From Bretschneidera sinensis (lineage: Eukaryota; Streptophyta; Magnoliopsida; Brassicales; Akaniaceae), in assembly GCA_023935145.1 (NCBI GenBank), contig CM043700.1, positions 107,324,400 to 107,388,399 of the forward strand: 64,000 nucleotides of DNA, in the 5' to 3' direction. Shown in pieces: positions 10,641 to 20,522 of the stretch. The position numbers and the translations under genes were made by a program. Each line of letters opens with the position of its first letter. Position 1 is the stretch's first letter. The notes below the pieces were generated by a model. The model had not been told where the DNA came from. It was given only the letters and a program-made list of their open reading frames with translations, and did not search any database.

Positions 10641-12136
10641 CGGGGTAGGAATGGTTCATTCTCGACGAGGTGCCAACACAATTTTCTTCCCTTTGATGCT
10701 AAGGGAATATGTATTTTTTCGCCCATCATGAATAACACTGCGATCATACTGCCAAGGTCTGCCTAACAATACATGACAAGCATCCATAGACACAACATCG
10801 CACCAAGCATTATCAAAATATTTCCTACCAATCGAAAAAGACACTAGGCATCGCCTATCTAATGTTACCTCACTGCCTTTATTCAACCACGACAATTTAT
10901 ACGGCTTGGGATGACGATCTGTCTTCAATTATAATTTCTGGACAATCTCTTTAGAAACTACGTTCTCGTAACTACCACTGTCAATGATCATCTTGCAGAC
11001 TTTATCTGCAACTGTGTAGGTCGTGTGGAAAATATTGGTTCTCAACCAATCGTTCATTGTATCACCCTTGGGGGTCAGTAGACTCTTATGAACGACCAGA
11101 GTCTTATGGCCATCTCCATACAACACATCTCCATCTTCATCATCGTCATACACAGGCTCTCTAATCTCCTCAGTTTCGTCTACCATATCGTCCTCAATCA
11201 AGAGATTTTTGCCCTTCTGATTAGTAGGCTTCCTGCACTCAGTCGCTTTATGTCCCTGTTCACCACATCTGAAACATCTAATATTTGAGTTAGAGTTACC
11301 CTGGGGTGGCTGCTAGGCAGGACGGGATTCTTGATGGTAAACTGGCTGACTGTTTTGATCGCTTCTGTTCATTGGCCTCCTGTTATGCTGTTTTTCCACC
11401 GCAAGTGCACGCTGGTATGCTTCACAAACGGTCCACAACGAGTGAAGGTTGAGGACATCCTATAGGGGCTGTCGTAATCCCCCCAAATACTATGCCAACA
11501 TCTGCTCTTCCGTCTCAAATAAATCATTTCGAGCTATCAATTAATAGAACTCCTCCGTGTAATCATCAACCAATCTTGTGCCTTGCCTCAACGAATGAAG
11601 TCTTTGAAACAAGGTTTGAGTGTAGCCGAAAAGAAGGAAATGAGCCTTCATCTTCTTTTTCATCCTCTCCCAATCAGTGATCTTGGCCTTGCCCTACCGG
11701 TCGCGTGAGTGCCTTAACTGCTCCCACCATGCAGATGCTCTGCCTTTGAGTTTGATAGCGACCAATTTCACTTTGACACGATCTGGGACTTCCTTATACT
11801 CGAAAGTACGCTCCACTTCATTCAATCGAGGAATCCTTTGACCTATAACGTACCAAAAAACTCGGGCAGATCCACTATAAAACCGAGGTCTCCATAACGA
11901 TCCTCCCAACAACGATGCTCCCAGAATCGAGCAAGATTATGATACGGGTTTTCAAACCTGGAATCGGAATCATGATCTTCCATCTCACGATCACTGAAAT
12001 TCAGCACCGTTAGACACTGGGTTAACTCTACAACTTGCCTCTGTAAATCCTCAATCATCACATCCTGAACGTTATGATCACGGTGTGGGGCTTTCTTGTT
12101 CGGAACTTGCCCGCGACGACCACGACCACCAACCAT
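10641..12136 (-). pseudogene. gypsy-A copy 1 gag-protease remnant
   Basis: Starts at 12136 with MVGGRGRRGQ, 37 bases inside the primer site. The retrotransposon-gag core includes VKLVAIKLKGRASAWWEQL (about 11710-11770). The CCHC knuckle CFRCGEQGHKATEC is at 11235-11276 with all ligands. The aspartic protease has IIDSGSYENVV (about 10960-10995), catalytic DSG kept, then LLGRPWQYDRSVIHDG. An acidic linker (DETEEIREPVYDDDEDGD) joins knuckle and protease. A frameshift near 11845-11910 and several stops disable it. Copy 1 has 13 extra bases near 11650 relative to copy 2. Confidence 0.88.
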
Positions 12137-12173
12137 GGAAACTGATAAAATCTCACCCTAGGAAGATGCTGAA

Positions 12174-12185
12174 GCTCTGATACCA
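12174..12185 (-). other. Primer binding site of gypsy-A copy 1
   Basis: On -: TGGTATCAGAGC, a perfect initiator tRNA-Met match, two bases after the 5' LTR end. Confidence 0.9.
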
Positions 12186-12187
12186 AC

Positions 12188-12822
12188 TGACGCCGGATAT
12201 AATAGCAATTATTCTACAGGCTAGTTTCAACAGATAATTCACAGGGAAAAACACAAGAGAATCGCCCAAAAACATAGAGAAACACCTCTGATGTTCAATT
12301 CAAAATTATGCAATCCAAAAATTATATTCTCCTCTTTTCCGTACGTGGCCTCCTTATTTATAAGGTCAAAGCTAAAAAAAGGCAAAAATCCCCGAAAACA
12401 TAAATTTAGGAAAAAACTATGGAAAATACTAAAATTAAGCGTTAGAATTAAGGCAGAAATAACGATAGTCAATTCTGACTTGAATACAAAAGAAATTACA
12501 AATGGAAAGTTTCCTAAAAACTGAAAACTACAAAATTGAAGGCCTAAACGTCGTTTTTTTGGCTAAAAACCCGCTACACTTAAGGCAAAGTCCTGAGTTT
12601 TGATTGGGGGCCCGTTTCAGATCAGACTAGGGTCTCCGGGGCCTGATCCGAGCTCGTGGCACACAACATGATGTAAACCGCACCCTTAGATTTGGAGCGA
12701 TCCAACCGTTCTAGGTAGTCCACCTGCCATCTTTGCGCTAATCTACCAACTCAAGGTATCTTAGTGCCAAGAATGTGTTATCTGACAACTCAGCATCATC
12801 TGACTCGGATTCTCCTGCATCA
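12188..12822 (-). repeat. gypsy-A copy 1, 5' LTR (635 bp)
   Basis: Starts TGACGCCGG, ends CTCCTGCATCA, then TTGAG. The TATA box on - is at about 12353-12364. It differs from the 3' LTR by scattered substitutions and the 45-base GC-rich stretch. Confidence 0.9.
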
Positions 12823-14040
12823 TTGAGTTTGTGGTTCCTGAAAGAGAACATTTTGGTAGTGCACCTAGTATTGGTGGTCTTGTGAGGGAATCTGGTGTTG
12901 GAAGAGATGAGTTAAGAAAAACTTTTACTTATGCTCTTGAGAGAATGAATGCAACAGAGGGTATAACTAATAATTTACAATGTAGACTAGATTAACAGGT
13001 TAGATCAAAACCTGATATTGTTGTAAATCCTATAAGGCATAATGTTCAGAAGGGTGAAGGTGATTTTGCAAAAGAGATGCATAGTGATTGTTTTGCTAGA
13101 TTCATTAAGTTGAACCCTCATCTTTTAAGGGATCTGATAACCTTTCTGATGCTGAGTTATAGGTAAATCGTATTTAGTGCTTATTGGGAGTATTTTTCAC
13201 AAAGTATTCTCTAGATACTTTTAGATCCCAACTGAAGAGAAATTTTATCCATTTTAGGCAGAATATGATGATTGTGGCACAATATGATGGTAGATTTGTG
13301 CCTTTATCGAGGTTTTTGCCTGAGTTTTGAATACAGATGAGAGAAAGTGTAAGGGATTTCTTGATGGATTACATTTTAAGATACGATCCAAAATTTCGTA
13401 TGTGAGGCATTTGAATTATACTACTTTAGTAAATATGTTCCTTCAGATTGAGACGAACATAGTGGAGTCTAGATGACGTAAATAGTAAATAGTGGCTGAA
13501 GAGGACTAGACCTGAGGATTCTAAAAGTGGTAGTATGAGCTTTCAGGGTGGGAGACCACCCTAGAGATGTCGCTCCTTTTCATATGGACCTATTATTCAG
13601 AGTAAGCCGAGGCAGGCTAAATCTGTAACTTCAGTAGCTCAGAGTTCTATTGGTGGAACCCTCAGGTTTTGGAAACAACCTACGGGAGTTATAGAATTCA
13701 GTAGAGGTGGGAGTATGCCACCGAGAGGAGGTGGTACTGTTGTATTTGATAAAGAGAGCAAAGCATGTTAAAGGTACAATCAGAAAGGACATTTATCTCG
13801 AAATTGTCTTATCTTGATGTGTTTTGTTTGTGGAGAGAATGAACATATTAGTATGGATTGTCCATTGAAGAGATCAGATGAGATAATTGGAGGTGTTAGG
13901 AGAGGATGATCAGAGAGATGTGGTGGATTGGGGAATATTTGAGGTAGAGCTCCAAGTATAGGAGCAACTATTGAGAGGGAACGTGGTAGTCAGACGCAGC
14001 CCAGAGAAAACAAAGCATATGCACTGACTCAACAAGATGC
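12823..14040 (+). pseudogene. gypsy-B copy 1 gag, main part
   Basis: It resumes after gypsy-A with FVVPERE-type sequence. A capsid-like stretch contains many stops and frameshifts. Two zinc knuckles lie at about 13765-13862: the first is broken (C then a stop, RYNQKGHLSRNC), the second, CFVCGENEHISMDC, keeps all ligands. A Gln/Arg-rich linker (RERGSQTQPRENKAYALTQQD) leads to the protease. Copy 1 has a small insertion near 13480 (GTAAATAGTAAATAG for GTAAATAG in copy 2). Confidence 0.82.
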
Positions 14041-14400
14041 TCAAGCAACTCCTGACATCGTGATGGGTATAGTATCTATCATTGATAAACCTGCTAGATT
14101 ATTGATTGATCATGGTGCAACTCATTTTTTTGCATCTAGTGTTTTTTTAGATCTATTGATGCATACAATAGTCCTTTGATTAATAATATTATTGTTGAGG
14201 TTCTAATTGGGGATAGAGTTGTGATTATAAATGTTTTTCTTAGGGTTGTGATTCGTATGGGTGATAGAGAATTTGAAGTAGATTTATTATCTCTGAATAT
14301 GATTGATTTTGATTTGATATTGGTGATGGATTGGTTGTTGGCAATATCATGCATGGGTTTATTATTTTAGAAAGAATGTTGTATTTAGAATACTTGGGCA
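14041..14400 (+). pseudogene. gypsy-B protease remnant
   Basis: Retropepsin-type site LLIDHGATHFFAS at about 14097-14135: the catalytic Asp and Gly remain, with His where Ser or Thr is common. Further on, VLIGDRVVIIN and FDLILVMDWL (near 14310-14335) correspond to the conserved ILGMDWL. A one-base shift near 14145 separates the two halves. It has no counterpart within the window because the second copy ends just before it. Confidence 0.8.
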
Positions 14401-15314
14401 GAAGGAGTTTAGCTTTTAGAGAGAATGTAAGATACTTTCTAATTGTCTTATTTCTGCCTTGACTGCTAGTAAATGGTTAGGGAAGGGTTGTGAGGGGTAT
14501 TTGGCATATATGGTGGATTCTAAAAAGGAAGGTAGAAAGTTAGAAAATTTTTTAGTGATTAAAGATTATTCTGATGTATTTCTTGATGAGTTGTTTGGGT
14601 TACCTCCCAATAAGGAGATTGAGTTCTCCATTGATGTAATTCCATGTTCTGCCCTTATTTCAATAGTACCTTATAGAATAGCACCCACTGAGTTGAGAGA
14701 ACTAAAAGTTCAACTTGAAGAATTGTTAGATAAACAATTTATTCGTTCTAGTGTGTCGCCATAAGGAGCCCCTGTGTTGTTTGTGAAGATGATGGATGGA
14801 ACGAAGAGATTGTGTATAGATTACAAACAGCTAAATAAGATAACCATAAAGAACAAATATCCTTTACTTGGGATATATGATTTGTTTAAGCAATTACAGG
14901 GAATGAGTGTGTTTTCTAAGATAGACATAAGATCAGGTTATCACCAACTGATAATTAAGGAGGGAGACATGCCTAAGACTGCTTTTAGGACACATTATGG
15001 TCACTATGAGTTTCTTGTAATTTAGGTTGACTAATTCTCCAGCAGTATTCATGGGCTTAATGAAGAGAGTGTTTAAACCATTTCTTGACAAGTTTGTGGT
15101 TGTATTTATTGATGATATTTTAATGTATTCTAGGAATAAAGAAGAGTATGCGAAACATTCAGAAATTGTGTTGGAGATTTTGAGGAGTGAGAAATTGTAT
15201 ACTAAATTTTTTAAATGTGAATTTTGGTTTAATGAAGTAACTTTCTTAGGGCATGTAGTATTTGGAGATGGTATAGTAGTTGATCCACAGAAAGTAGAGG
15301 CAGTGTTGAGTTAG
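14401..15314 (+). pseudogene. gypsy-B reverse transcriptase remnant
   Basis: Blocks in order: DVFLDELFGLPPNKEIEF (14570-14625), [35 protein letters not shown] (14812-14865), [17 protein letters not shown] (14910-14965), [15 protein letters not shown], then [11 protein letters not shown] (about 15103-15135) with both catalytic Asp, and [11 protein letters not shown]. There is a stop at 14762 and a small frameshift at 15024, where the PFGL block is reduced to V.LTNSPAVF. The domain is complete in length. Confidence 0.88.
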
Positions 15315-17040
15315 GAGAGACCAACTAATGTGACTGAGATTAGAAGCTTCTTGGGATTGGTAGGTTATTATAGAAGATTCATTCAAAATTTTTCTATCAT
15401 TGTAGTACTTTTGACTATGATTGTACGATCCACTATCATCCAGGTAAGGCGAATATGGTAGCTGATGCATTGAGTAGAAAATCTTTAAGTTGGTTAGCTG
15501 TTATAGAGAGTCATGATGTGAAACTGTGGTAGAGTTGAGAGAGATGAGAATGGAATTGAATATCAATGTTAGAGGAGTATTGTTGGTAAACATGGTTGTA
15601 TAGTCATCTATGTATAACACCTGTTAGAAATGCAAGGTAGAGATGAAGAGATAGAGAAGATTAAGCATGAAGTGTTGATTGGAAAGCAGACTGAATTTAG
15701 AATCAGAGGTGATGGCATGTTGGTATTGGGACATAGAATTTGTGTTCCCAATAATGTTGAGATGAGGAAGGAGATATTGAGAGAGGCACATGATTAAGTA
15801 TATTTGATGCACCTAGGTAACAATAAAATGTATAGAGGATTGAGACAGAATTTCTGGTGGTCAAGGTTGAAGAGGGATATAACAGAATACATTTCTAGAT
15901 GTTTGGTCTGTCAGCAAGTGAAGTTAGAGAATAAAGGTCTGGCAGGCTTACTACAACTCCTTCTTGTGCCTGAATGACCATGGTAGAATGTGAGTATAAA
16001 TTTTGTTTATGGATTTCCCTATACTTAGAGAGGCCACGATGCTATATGGATAGTAGATAGAATTTCTAAGTCATCTCAGTTTCTTCTAATTAAAACTATG
16101 TTAAGTCTTGAAAAGTTTGTTGAATTGTATGTAGCTGAGATAGTGAGATTCCATGGGGTACCTCTGAGTATAGTATCAGATAGAGATGCTAGATTTACAT
16201 CTATATTTTAGAGAGGATTTTGGAAAACCATGGGTACACAATTAAGTTTAGTACAATTTTCATCCTTAAACGATTTGAAAACATAGAGGATGACTCGAAT
16301 ATTAGAAGACCTTTTGAGGGCTAGTGTGATGAGTTTCTCAGTAAGCTAAGATGTTTACTTACCCTTAATTGAATTTCCATATAATAATCAATATCAAGTT
16401 AGTATTGGAATGGAACCATTTGAGGCATTGTATGGTAAGAGGTGTAGAACTCTTATATGTTGGGAAGAAGTGAGAGAAAGAAAGATATTTGGTCCAGAAA
16501 TTATTGAGTTAATAATTAAGAGGATCAAACTGGTTAGAGATAACCTTAAAACAACACAGAGCAGACAAAAGAGTTATGCTGATAACAGGAGGAGACCTCT
16601 TGAGTTTCAAGTAGGTGATTGGGTATATCTGAAGATATCTCTATGGAAATGTGTATTGAAATTCAGAAAGAAAGAAAAGTTGGGTCCGAGGAATGTGGGG
16701 CCATATGAAATTATTGAGAGAATTGGGCTAGTAGTATGTATACTAGATTTTCCTCTAGAGTTGAAACAGTTGCATAATGTATTTAATGTTTCACTTTTGT
16801 GAAAGTTCTTACATGATGAATCCTATAGTATTCTGAGTCAAGCAGTATAACTTCAGGAAGATTTGACTTTTATATAAGTACCAATCAAAATTTTTGACAG
16901 AAAAGAACAAATCTTGTGTAATAAAGTACTTCCATTAGTTCAAGCATTGTGGCGAATAAAGATGTTGATAAGATTAGGTGGGAGTGTGTGATGGGTATGA
17001 GGAAGTATTATCCTTAGCTTTTTCATAAGATAAGTAAGAA
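15315..17040 (+). pseudogene. gypsy-B RNase H stub, integrase and C-terminal remnant
   Basis: After FLGLVGYYRRFIQNFS (15340-15395) the frame jumps to FDYDCTIHYHPGKANM-VADALSRK, so roughly 150 residues (most of RNase H) are missing. The integrase zinc finger (HLGNNKMYRGLRQNFWW...CLVCQQVK) lies at 15800-15925. In the core, the first catalytic Asp is Asn (INFVYGFP, near 15993); the second is in IVSDRDARF (16168-16195). From 16410 the open stretch covers FEALYGKRCRT, GDWVYLKI and LHNVFNVSLL. After it come QLQEDLTFI, PIKIFDRKEQIL and LPLVQALWR, the Tekay/Del-type end. Confidence 0.87.
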
Positions 17041-17077
17041 AATTTCGAGGACGAAATTTTTATAAGGTGGATAGAAT
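17041..17077 (+). other. Polypurine tract region of gypsy-B
   Basis: AATTTCGAGGACGAAATTTT-type sequence with AAGGTGGATAGAA just before the 3' LTR, the usual plus-strand priming context in plant chromoviruses. Confidence 0.7.
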
Positions 17078-17215
17078 TGTAATACTCGTACCCTTGATAT
17101 AAAGGTAAAGAAGTAAATTTGGAGTATATATTGAATTTAATATGCACATATGAAAGAAAGAAAGTTGAAATTTGAAAGAATTTCTGAAGAAAGATATTTA
17201 ACATTTTATTTGAAA
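17078..17215 (+). repeat. gypsy-B 3' LTR, first 138 bases only
   Basis: TGTAATACTCGTACCCTTGATATAAAGG matches the 5' LTR start at 49154. The match stops after ATTTTATTTGAAA, where copia-D begins. The other ~2.3 kb of this LTR is absent, also on the far side of copia-D. Confidence 0.88.
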
Positions 17216-18057
17216 TCAGCATTAAGTGCACACCAGTATGCGCCGCAGCCCAGATCTTCCAGGGTGTGGCGCTTAGCAGGAAAGGAGTCCTAGAGGAGGT
17301 GTGCGCCGTGGCTCAGCCTCCCCCAAGCCGCGGCGCCCAGAATAGATGCAAGTGGAGGATGTTCAGCCCTGCTTCAGACCATGGCCTGCCTTGTTCTGGG
17401 CCGTGGCTTGAAGGCACACTAATGCACACTGATTCAGCAATTCAAAAGGTGCATGAGGCATGTTTAAAATGCACAACTTTACTAAGGATTGATGAAGAGC
17501 TATGGTTGATTGTTCCTCAAGATCTAAGGGTGGATATTAACCCTCAAGATTAGAGAAGAAGTTGGCACATTATATAAAGGGTCACCTAGCTTCAAAAGTC
17601 ATAACATAACTTGTGAAAACTTGTGATTGAAAGTGAGATCAATTGTAAGAGTGCAGAGACACAAAACAAGAGAGACTCATTGTAAAGGCTGGTTGTTTAG
17701 AAATAGAGAGTAGAATAGAAAAGGGATTCAAGGGCTTGTAAGGGCAATTTTCTTGGGAAAATTCCAGGGTTAGTTCTTATCACTTTCTTCTTCTTCTTCT
17801 CCTTTTGTTCTTCAAGAACCTATGTGTTCTTCGAAGGGTGTTGTTGATTGTGAAGAACTCCATTGATAAGACAGTGCAGAGAGCTCGGAGGAGCTCACGG
17901 GGATGTAAGCATATTGCCGAACCTCGATAACAAATTTCTTGTGTTCTTTTCTTTCTTGCTTTGATTAGTTGCTATCTCTTTTCTTTATACAAGTCACTCT
18001 AGACTTGGGTGTTTAGAAGATCACCTCCTGGGCATCATCTAAGGTGGTTTCCCAATA
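17216..18057 (+). repeat. copia-D 5' LTR, truncated at its 5' end
   Basis: Aligns with 22429-23238; the TGTTGGTATTTGTC...GGAAAAAA start (47 bases) is gone. It has a GC-rich block 17232-17410 with repeated GCCGYGGC-type cores. The TATA box TATATAAAGG is at 17571-17580. The end reads CCCAATA for CCAAACA. Confidence 0.88.
17571..17580 (+). promoter_or_regulatory. TATA box of copia-D 5' LTR
   Basis: TATATAAAGG followed by GTCACCTAGC; the identical arrangement is at 22784-22794 in the 3' LTR. Confidence 0.65.
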
Positions 18058-18058
18058 G

Positions 18059-18145
18059 TGGTATCACAGCTAGAGGAGATACAACAACAGTGGTATCAGA
18101 GCTTACACAGTTAGGTATCGGAGCAAGAACATAAGGTATCGGAGC
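18059..18145 (+). other. Primer binding site and three more copies of its core
   Basis: TGGTATCACAGC at 18059-18070 is in the primer position. TGGTATCAGAGC (18091-18102) is the perfect initiator-tRNA match, and AGGTATCGGAGC follows at 18113 and 18134. Spacings are 32, 22 and 21 bases. Confidence 0.75.
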
Positions 18146-18286
18146 AAGACTCCAAGAATTAAAGAACAAACTTCTTGGGTGATTCAAGAATGGAGTAAAG
18201 ATCAAGATCAGATCATGTTCTTAAGGTTTAGAAGAAGTTGAAAAGCATTTGTGGGTACTGCACAAATTTGGGATCATCTCTTCAAG

Positions 18287-19160
18287 ATGGGTTCCAATTT
18301 CGTTGTTGAGAAGTTTGATGGAAAGGGAGATTTTTCCCTGTGGAAGCGGAAGATCAAGGCTGTTCTTATGCAATAGAAGGTGGACTTAGCTATTAGAGAA
18401 GATGATGCTTTTCTAGCAAGTATCACGGAGAACTAGCGGATTGAGATGAAGAAATGACATACAACACCATTTTCTTGCACATGTTGGATAGTGTCACAAG
18501 GGAGTGCGGAGACTCGGAAGATCCTGCTGTCATATGAAAGAAACTATATGAGTTGTTTCTTACCAAAACTCTCCCTAATAAGATTTATCTTCTTAAAAGA
18601 ATCTTTGCTTTTAAAATGAATCCTAATAAAGAGTTGCAAGATAATCTTGATGTATTTAACAAACTAGTTTAAATTTGGTTAGTTGTAGTATAAAGTTCCC
18701 GGATGAACAATTGGCTGTTATTTTGTTAAATTCTCTTCTTGATTATTTTGAGAGTTTGATTAATGCTATTGAATATGGAAGAGATACACTAACCAAGGAA
18801 ATTATGATCAATGCTATAAGGGCTCATGATTTCAAAGCCAAGATGAGGGAAGCATCAAGTGGAGAAGGGCTAATCATTAAAGGAAGGCCAGCAACTCGGA
18901 ATGACAGTAGCAACTATGGCAACTACCGGGAGAAATCAAAGGGTAGAGGGTAGAGCCATGGGAGAGCACATTCCAAACCAAGATTTGGAGGAAAGAGGTG
19001 CTTCTACTGCAACAAGGAGGGTCACTTCAAGAAAGATTGCAAGAAGAGATTGTGGGATGAGAGAGGGAGAAACCATACCAACAATGGAGAGGCTTCGGTT
19101 GCCAAAGGAGAACAGCAAGATGATGTTCTTGTTGTGTGCTCAAATGTGGACAGGAGGTAA
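18287..19160 (+). pseudogene. copia-D gag remnant
   Basis: The start at 18287 reads MGSNFVVEKFDGKGDFSLW, matching copia-E gag after Met. Stops come early (at the Gln before KVDLAI, near 18375, and again near 18435), with a frameshift near 18455. The open stretch 18675-18953 holds the capsid part that copia-E has lost (FPDEQLAVILLNSLLDYFES). The zinc knuckle CFYCNKEGHFKKDC is at about 18989-19030 with all ligands, in a shifted frame relative to that stretch. Confidence 0.87.
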
Positions 19161-20522
19161 GGCAGCGAGAAATGGATCCTGGATTCCGTGTGCACTTATC
19201 ACATGTGCCCTTGCAAGGAATGGTTCAAGAATTTCAAGAAAATCAATGATGGAAGGGTTTTCTTGGGGAATGACAATTCTTGCCAAGTGAGGGGGATAAG
19301 AGACATCTAGCTGAGGATGTTTGATGGAGTCACAAGGCTGCTGCGAAATGTAAGGTATCTCCCGGATTTGATGAGGAATTTGATCTTATTGGGGCAGCTA
19401 GATTCCATGGGGTATACATACAAGGAAGAAGGAGGAAAGATCAATATAACCAAGGGATCTTTGGTAGTGATCAAAGCAGTAATAAAAGATGGACTCTATG
19501 AGATGATCGGAGAGACAGAAATTAAGGATCAAGCAGCAAGTTTGATGGCTGAGATGGATAGGGCAGCCCTTTGGCACGCTCACTTGGGACATATGAGCGA
19601 AAAGGGCCTGCAAGTTCTCAGCAAGAATGGTCTACTTGGTGGTGACAAAGTAAAGAAATTGGATTTCTGCGAGTGTTGTGTTCTTGGGAAGCAACATCGG
19701 GTCAGCTTCAACACCGGAGTGCACAAGTCTAAGGGCATTCTTGACTACATTCATTCGGACCTTTGGGGACTAGCAAGAACACTAACACAGGGAGGTAATT
19801 TTTACTTTTTGTCTTTAATTGATGATTATTCAAGAAAGGTTTGAGTTTATTTGCTTAAAAATAAATCAGATGCTTTGAATAAATTTGTGGTGTGGAAAAA
19901 GTTACTGGAGACTCAAACGGGTAGGATAGTTAAGGCTTTACGAACCGATAATGGCTTAGAATTTTGCAATAAGGATTTTGATAAATTCTGTGAGTTAAAT
20001 GGCACTCTAAAGTAAAGAACGGTTGTAAAAACATCTCAGCAAAATGGAGTTGTTGAGAGGATGAATAGAACCCTTATGGAAAAGGTTAGGTGCATGTTAA
20101 TTGGGTCCGGTTTACCAAAATATTTTTGGGGGGAAGTTGTGTCTACTGTTGCATACTTGGTAAATAGATCACCCTCTAGAGCTTTAGAGCTCAAGACTCC
20201 CATGGAGATGTGGAGTGGGAAACCCCCTGAGTTGAGCAACCTTAGGACTTTTGGGTGTGCTGTATTTGCACATCAAAAGGATGATAAACTTAACCCAAGG
20301 TCAAGAAAATGTGTATTTCTAGGGTATGGTGATGGGGTTAAGGGGTATAGGTTATGGTCCTTAGAACCGAAAGGAATTAAACTAATAATAAGTAGGGATG
20401 TTATTTTTAATGAATTGTTATTTCCCTACTTAGAGAAAACTAACCCTGTAGGGGCTAATGAGCAAACCAGTTCAGAATTTGTGGAGCATCGCATCAAGGA
20501 GAATTCGATTCAGGTAGAGTAA
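19161..20522 (+). pseudogene. copia-D protease-integrase remnant
   Basis: The protease site WILDSVCTYHMC (19170-19205) has Gly replaced by Val after DS. From 19317 the frame is open for 175 codons: MFDGVTRLLRNVRYLPDLM, the integrase zinc finger (HAHLGHMSEKG...CECC) and core start YIHSDLWG with the first Asp. RTDNGLEFCN carries the second Asp, and QQNGVVERMNRTL the Glu. Stops at 19843 and near 20014 split it. From 20061 another open stretch ends with KCVFLGYGDG and the linker to RT. The catalytic triad is intact by sequence. Confidence 0.9.

Larger units (their letters stand above)
9022..12822 (-). mobile_element. gypsy-A copy 1: deleted Ty3/gypsy element inside gypsy-B gag
   Basis: LTRs 9022-9621 and 12188-12822 share TGACRCCGGA...GCATCA ends. 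Target-site duplication TTGAG flanks both sides (9017-9021, 12823-12827). The internal region on - codes gag, zinc knuckle, protease and RT, then jumps to the last few residues of integrase. RNase H and most of integrase are deleted, so it is non-autonomous. The sublineage is not resolved; the protease context (IDSGSYENVV...HPKPYKLSWL...LLGRPWQ) is of a common plant chromovirus type. Confidence 0.92.
1..14062 (+). repeat. Left copy of a ~14 kb direct repeat (partner 49965-64000)
   Basis: Base 1 aligns with base 49965 and base 14062 with base 64000. The offset slides from 49964 to 49938 through small indels. The copies share the hAT-like insertion, copia-E, gypsy-A and their target-site duplications, so they descend from one already-nested ancestor. 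By eye there are 8 mismatches in the first 360 bases, about 2 percent. The repeat runs off the window on both sides, so its true limits are not visible. It could be a tandem segmental duplication or two haplotypes joined in an assembly. Confidence 0.95.
1..17215 (+). mobile_element. gypsy-B copy 1: Ty3/gypsy chromovirus-like element with nested insertions
   Basis: The parts in order are: 5' LTR (starts before the window, ends 8818), PBS, gag, protease, RT, remnant of RNase H, integrase, a C-terminal region of the Tekay/Del type, polypurine tract and a truncated 3' LTR from 17078. Three elements are inserted: hAT-like (911-2494), copia-E (2629-8192) and gypsy-A (9022-12822). Lineage is judged from the integrase tail (see 15315-17040), the long LTR and the TGTAATAC...GTTACA ends. 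It is dead: stops throughout, RNase H mostly deleted, first catalytic Asp of integrase lost. Confidence 0.85.

Noticed and set aside
18059..18145. Possible tRNA gene at the GGTATC-rich region
   Set aside because: Only the 12-18 base primer site matches a tRNA end; no cloverleaf or A/B boxes.
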